The translations under genes and the position numbers were made by a program. Of a DNA stretch of 64,000 nucleotides, positions 63,719 through 64,000 are shown piece by piece. Each line of letters opens with the position of its first letter. Position 1 is the stretch's first letter. This stretch comes from Hyphomicrobium sp. D-2 (lineage in GTDB: Bacteria; Pseudomonadota; Alphaproteobacteria; Rhizobiales; Hyphomicrobiaceae), in NCBI RefSeq assembly GCF_029872155.1, contig NZ_JARXLA010000008.1, forward strand, positions 250,501-314,500. Direction: 5' to 3'. The notes beneath the pieces were generated by a model, which saw only the letters and a list, made by a program, of their open reading frames with translations, was not told the origin of the DNA and did no database searches.

Positions 63719-64000
63719 TTATACGGCCTCAGCGCCCGAGATGATCTCGATGAGTTCCTTGGTGATCATTGCCTGACGGGTACGGTTGTACGTAAGCGTC
63801 AGCTTGTTGATCATCTCGCCAGCGTTGCGCGTTGCCGAATCCATCGCGCTCATCTGCGCGCCATAGAACGAAGCAACGTTCTCCAGCAGGCCGCGGAAGA
63901 TCTGAGTCGAGATATTCAAGGTGACCAGGTCGCCAAGAACTTCTTCCTCGCTCGGCTCGTACTGGTGAATCGCCTCAGCGCCACCCGCTGCCTCAGCCTT
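63719..64000 (-). CDS. atpG: ATP synthase gamma subunit (C-terminal part, cut by the window edge)
   Basis: The last 93 residues of gamma are visible, ending in the conserved C-terminal helix ([40 protein letters not shown]). The frame stays open to the right edge and includes [19 protein letters not shown], so the start lies outside the window. Gamma is the rotating shaft of F1. It is followed by the Ohr-type gene instead of directly by atpD. Confidence 0.96.
   Translation of the reverse strand, partial: KAEAAGGAEAIHQYEPSEEEVLGDLVTLNISTQIFRGLLENVASFYGAQMSAMDSATRNAGEMINKLTLTYNRTRQAMITKELIEIISGAEAV

Overview
The window reads as a chromosomal segment of an alphaproteobacterium, most likely in the order Hyphomicrobiales (Rhizobiales). 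The reasons are the high-GC coding style, the run rpmH-rnpA-yidC-engB-argB followed by a HAD pyrimidine 5'-nucleotidase, an alphaproteobacterial-type porin, a HIG1-type small membrane protein beside a PduO-type adenosyltransferase, and Nudix RppH genes near ctpA. The species cannot be fixed from this sequence alone.

Layout. (1) 1-5.7 kb: the end of a prophage or integrative element, lying against the 3' end of a tRNA-Thr(CGU). It holds a frameshifted virion-type protein, small acidic proteins that share a C-terminal tail, a membrane protein fused to a winged-helix domain, a small membrane protein, an excisionase-like HTH protein and several tiny ORFs. No integrase is visible. (2) 6-18.2 kb: an exopolysaccharide locus with a WecG-type glycosyltransferase, a secreted GH5 glycanase, Wzy, Wzx, a GT4 transferase, a GumC/Wzz-type chain-length protein, a WecE-type aminotransferase, an epimerase with an altered active site, RmlA and a short-chain dehydrogenase. 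(3) 18.5-25.1 kb: a trehalose-type operon with a GH15 enzyme, OtsA, a PfkB kinase, an OtsB gene carrying three disabling lesions, and a ROK kinase. (4) 25.5-29.7 kb: an RND efflux pair. (5) 29.9-33.5 kb: a SitABCD-type manganese/iron ABC operon behind a perfect Fur/Mur-like inverted repeat. (6) 33.7-38.6 kb: a GGDEF protein, a porin and a PglE/PglD/PglC-like sugar module. (7) 39-43.2 kb: an EF-hand protein, tRNA-Arg(ACG), an orphan histidine kinase and a disulfide-oxidoreductase homologue that lacks the redox disulfide. (8) 43.4-51.4 kb: the rpmH-rnpA-yidC-engB-argB housekeeping block, interrupted on the opposite strand by a large protein joining a Clp N-domain to a proline-rich linker and a membrane-tailed C-terminal domain. 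(9) 51.4-56 kb: hbd-etfA-etfB, a rhomboid protease, cob(I)alamin adenosyltransferase and a HIG1 protein. (10) 56.2-60.6 kb: envC-ctpA and two tandem RppH-like Nudix hydrolases. (11) 60.6-64 kb: a small WYL-like protein and the 3' part of the ATP synthase operon (atpG-atpD-atpC), which contains two extra genes: an Ohr/OsmC peroxidase and an acidic zinc-ribbon protein.

The strongest candidates for something new are the Clp-N/Pro-rich/membrane-tail protein at 47.0-49.4 kb and the ATP synthase operon with an embedded peroxidase and zinc-ribbon protein. The decayed otsB inside an otherwise intact trehalose operon, and the shared C-terminal tail of neighbouring phage proteins, come next.
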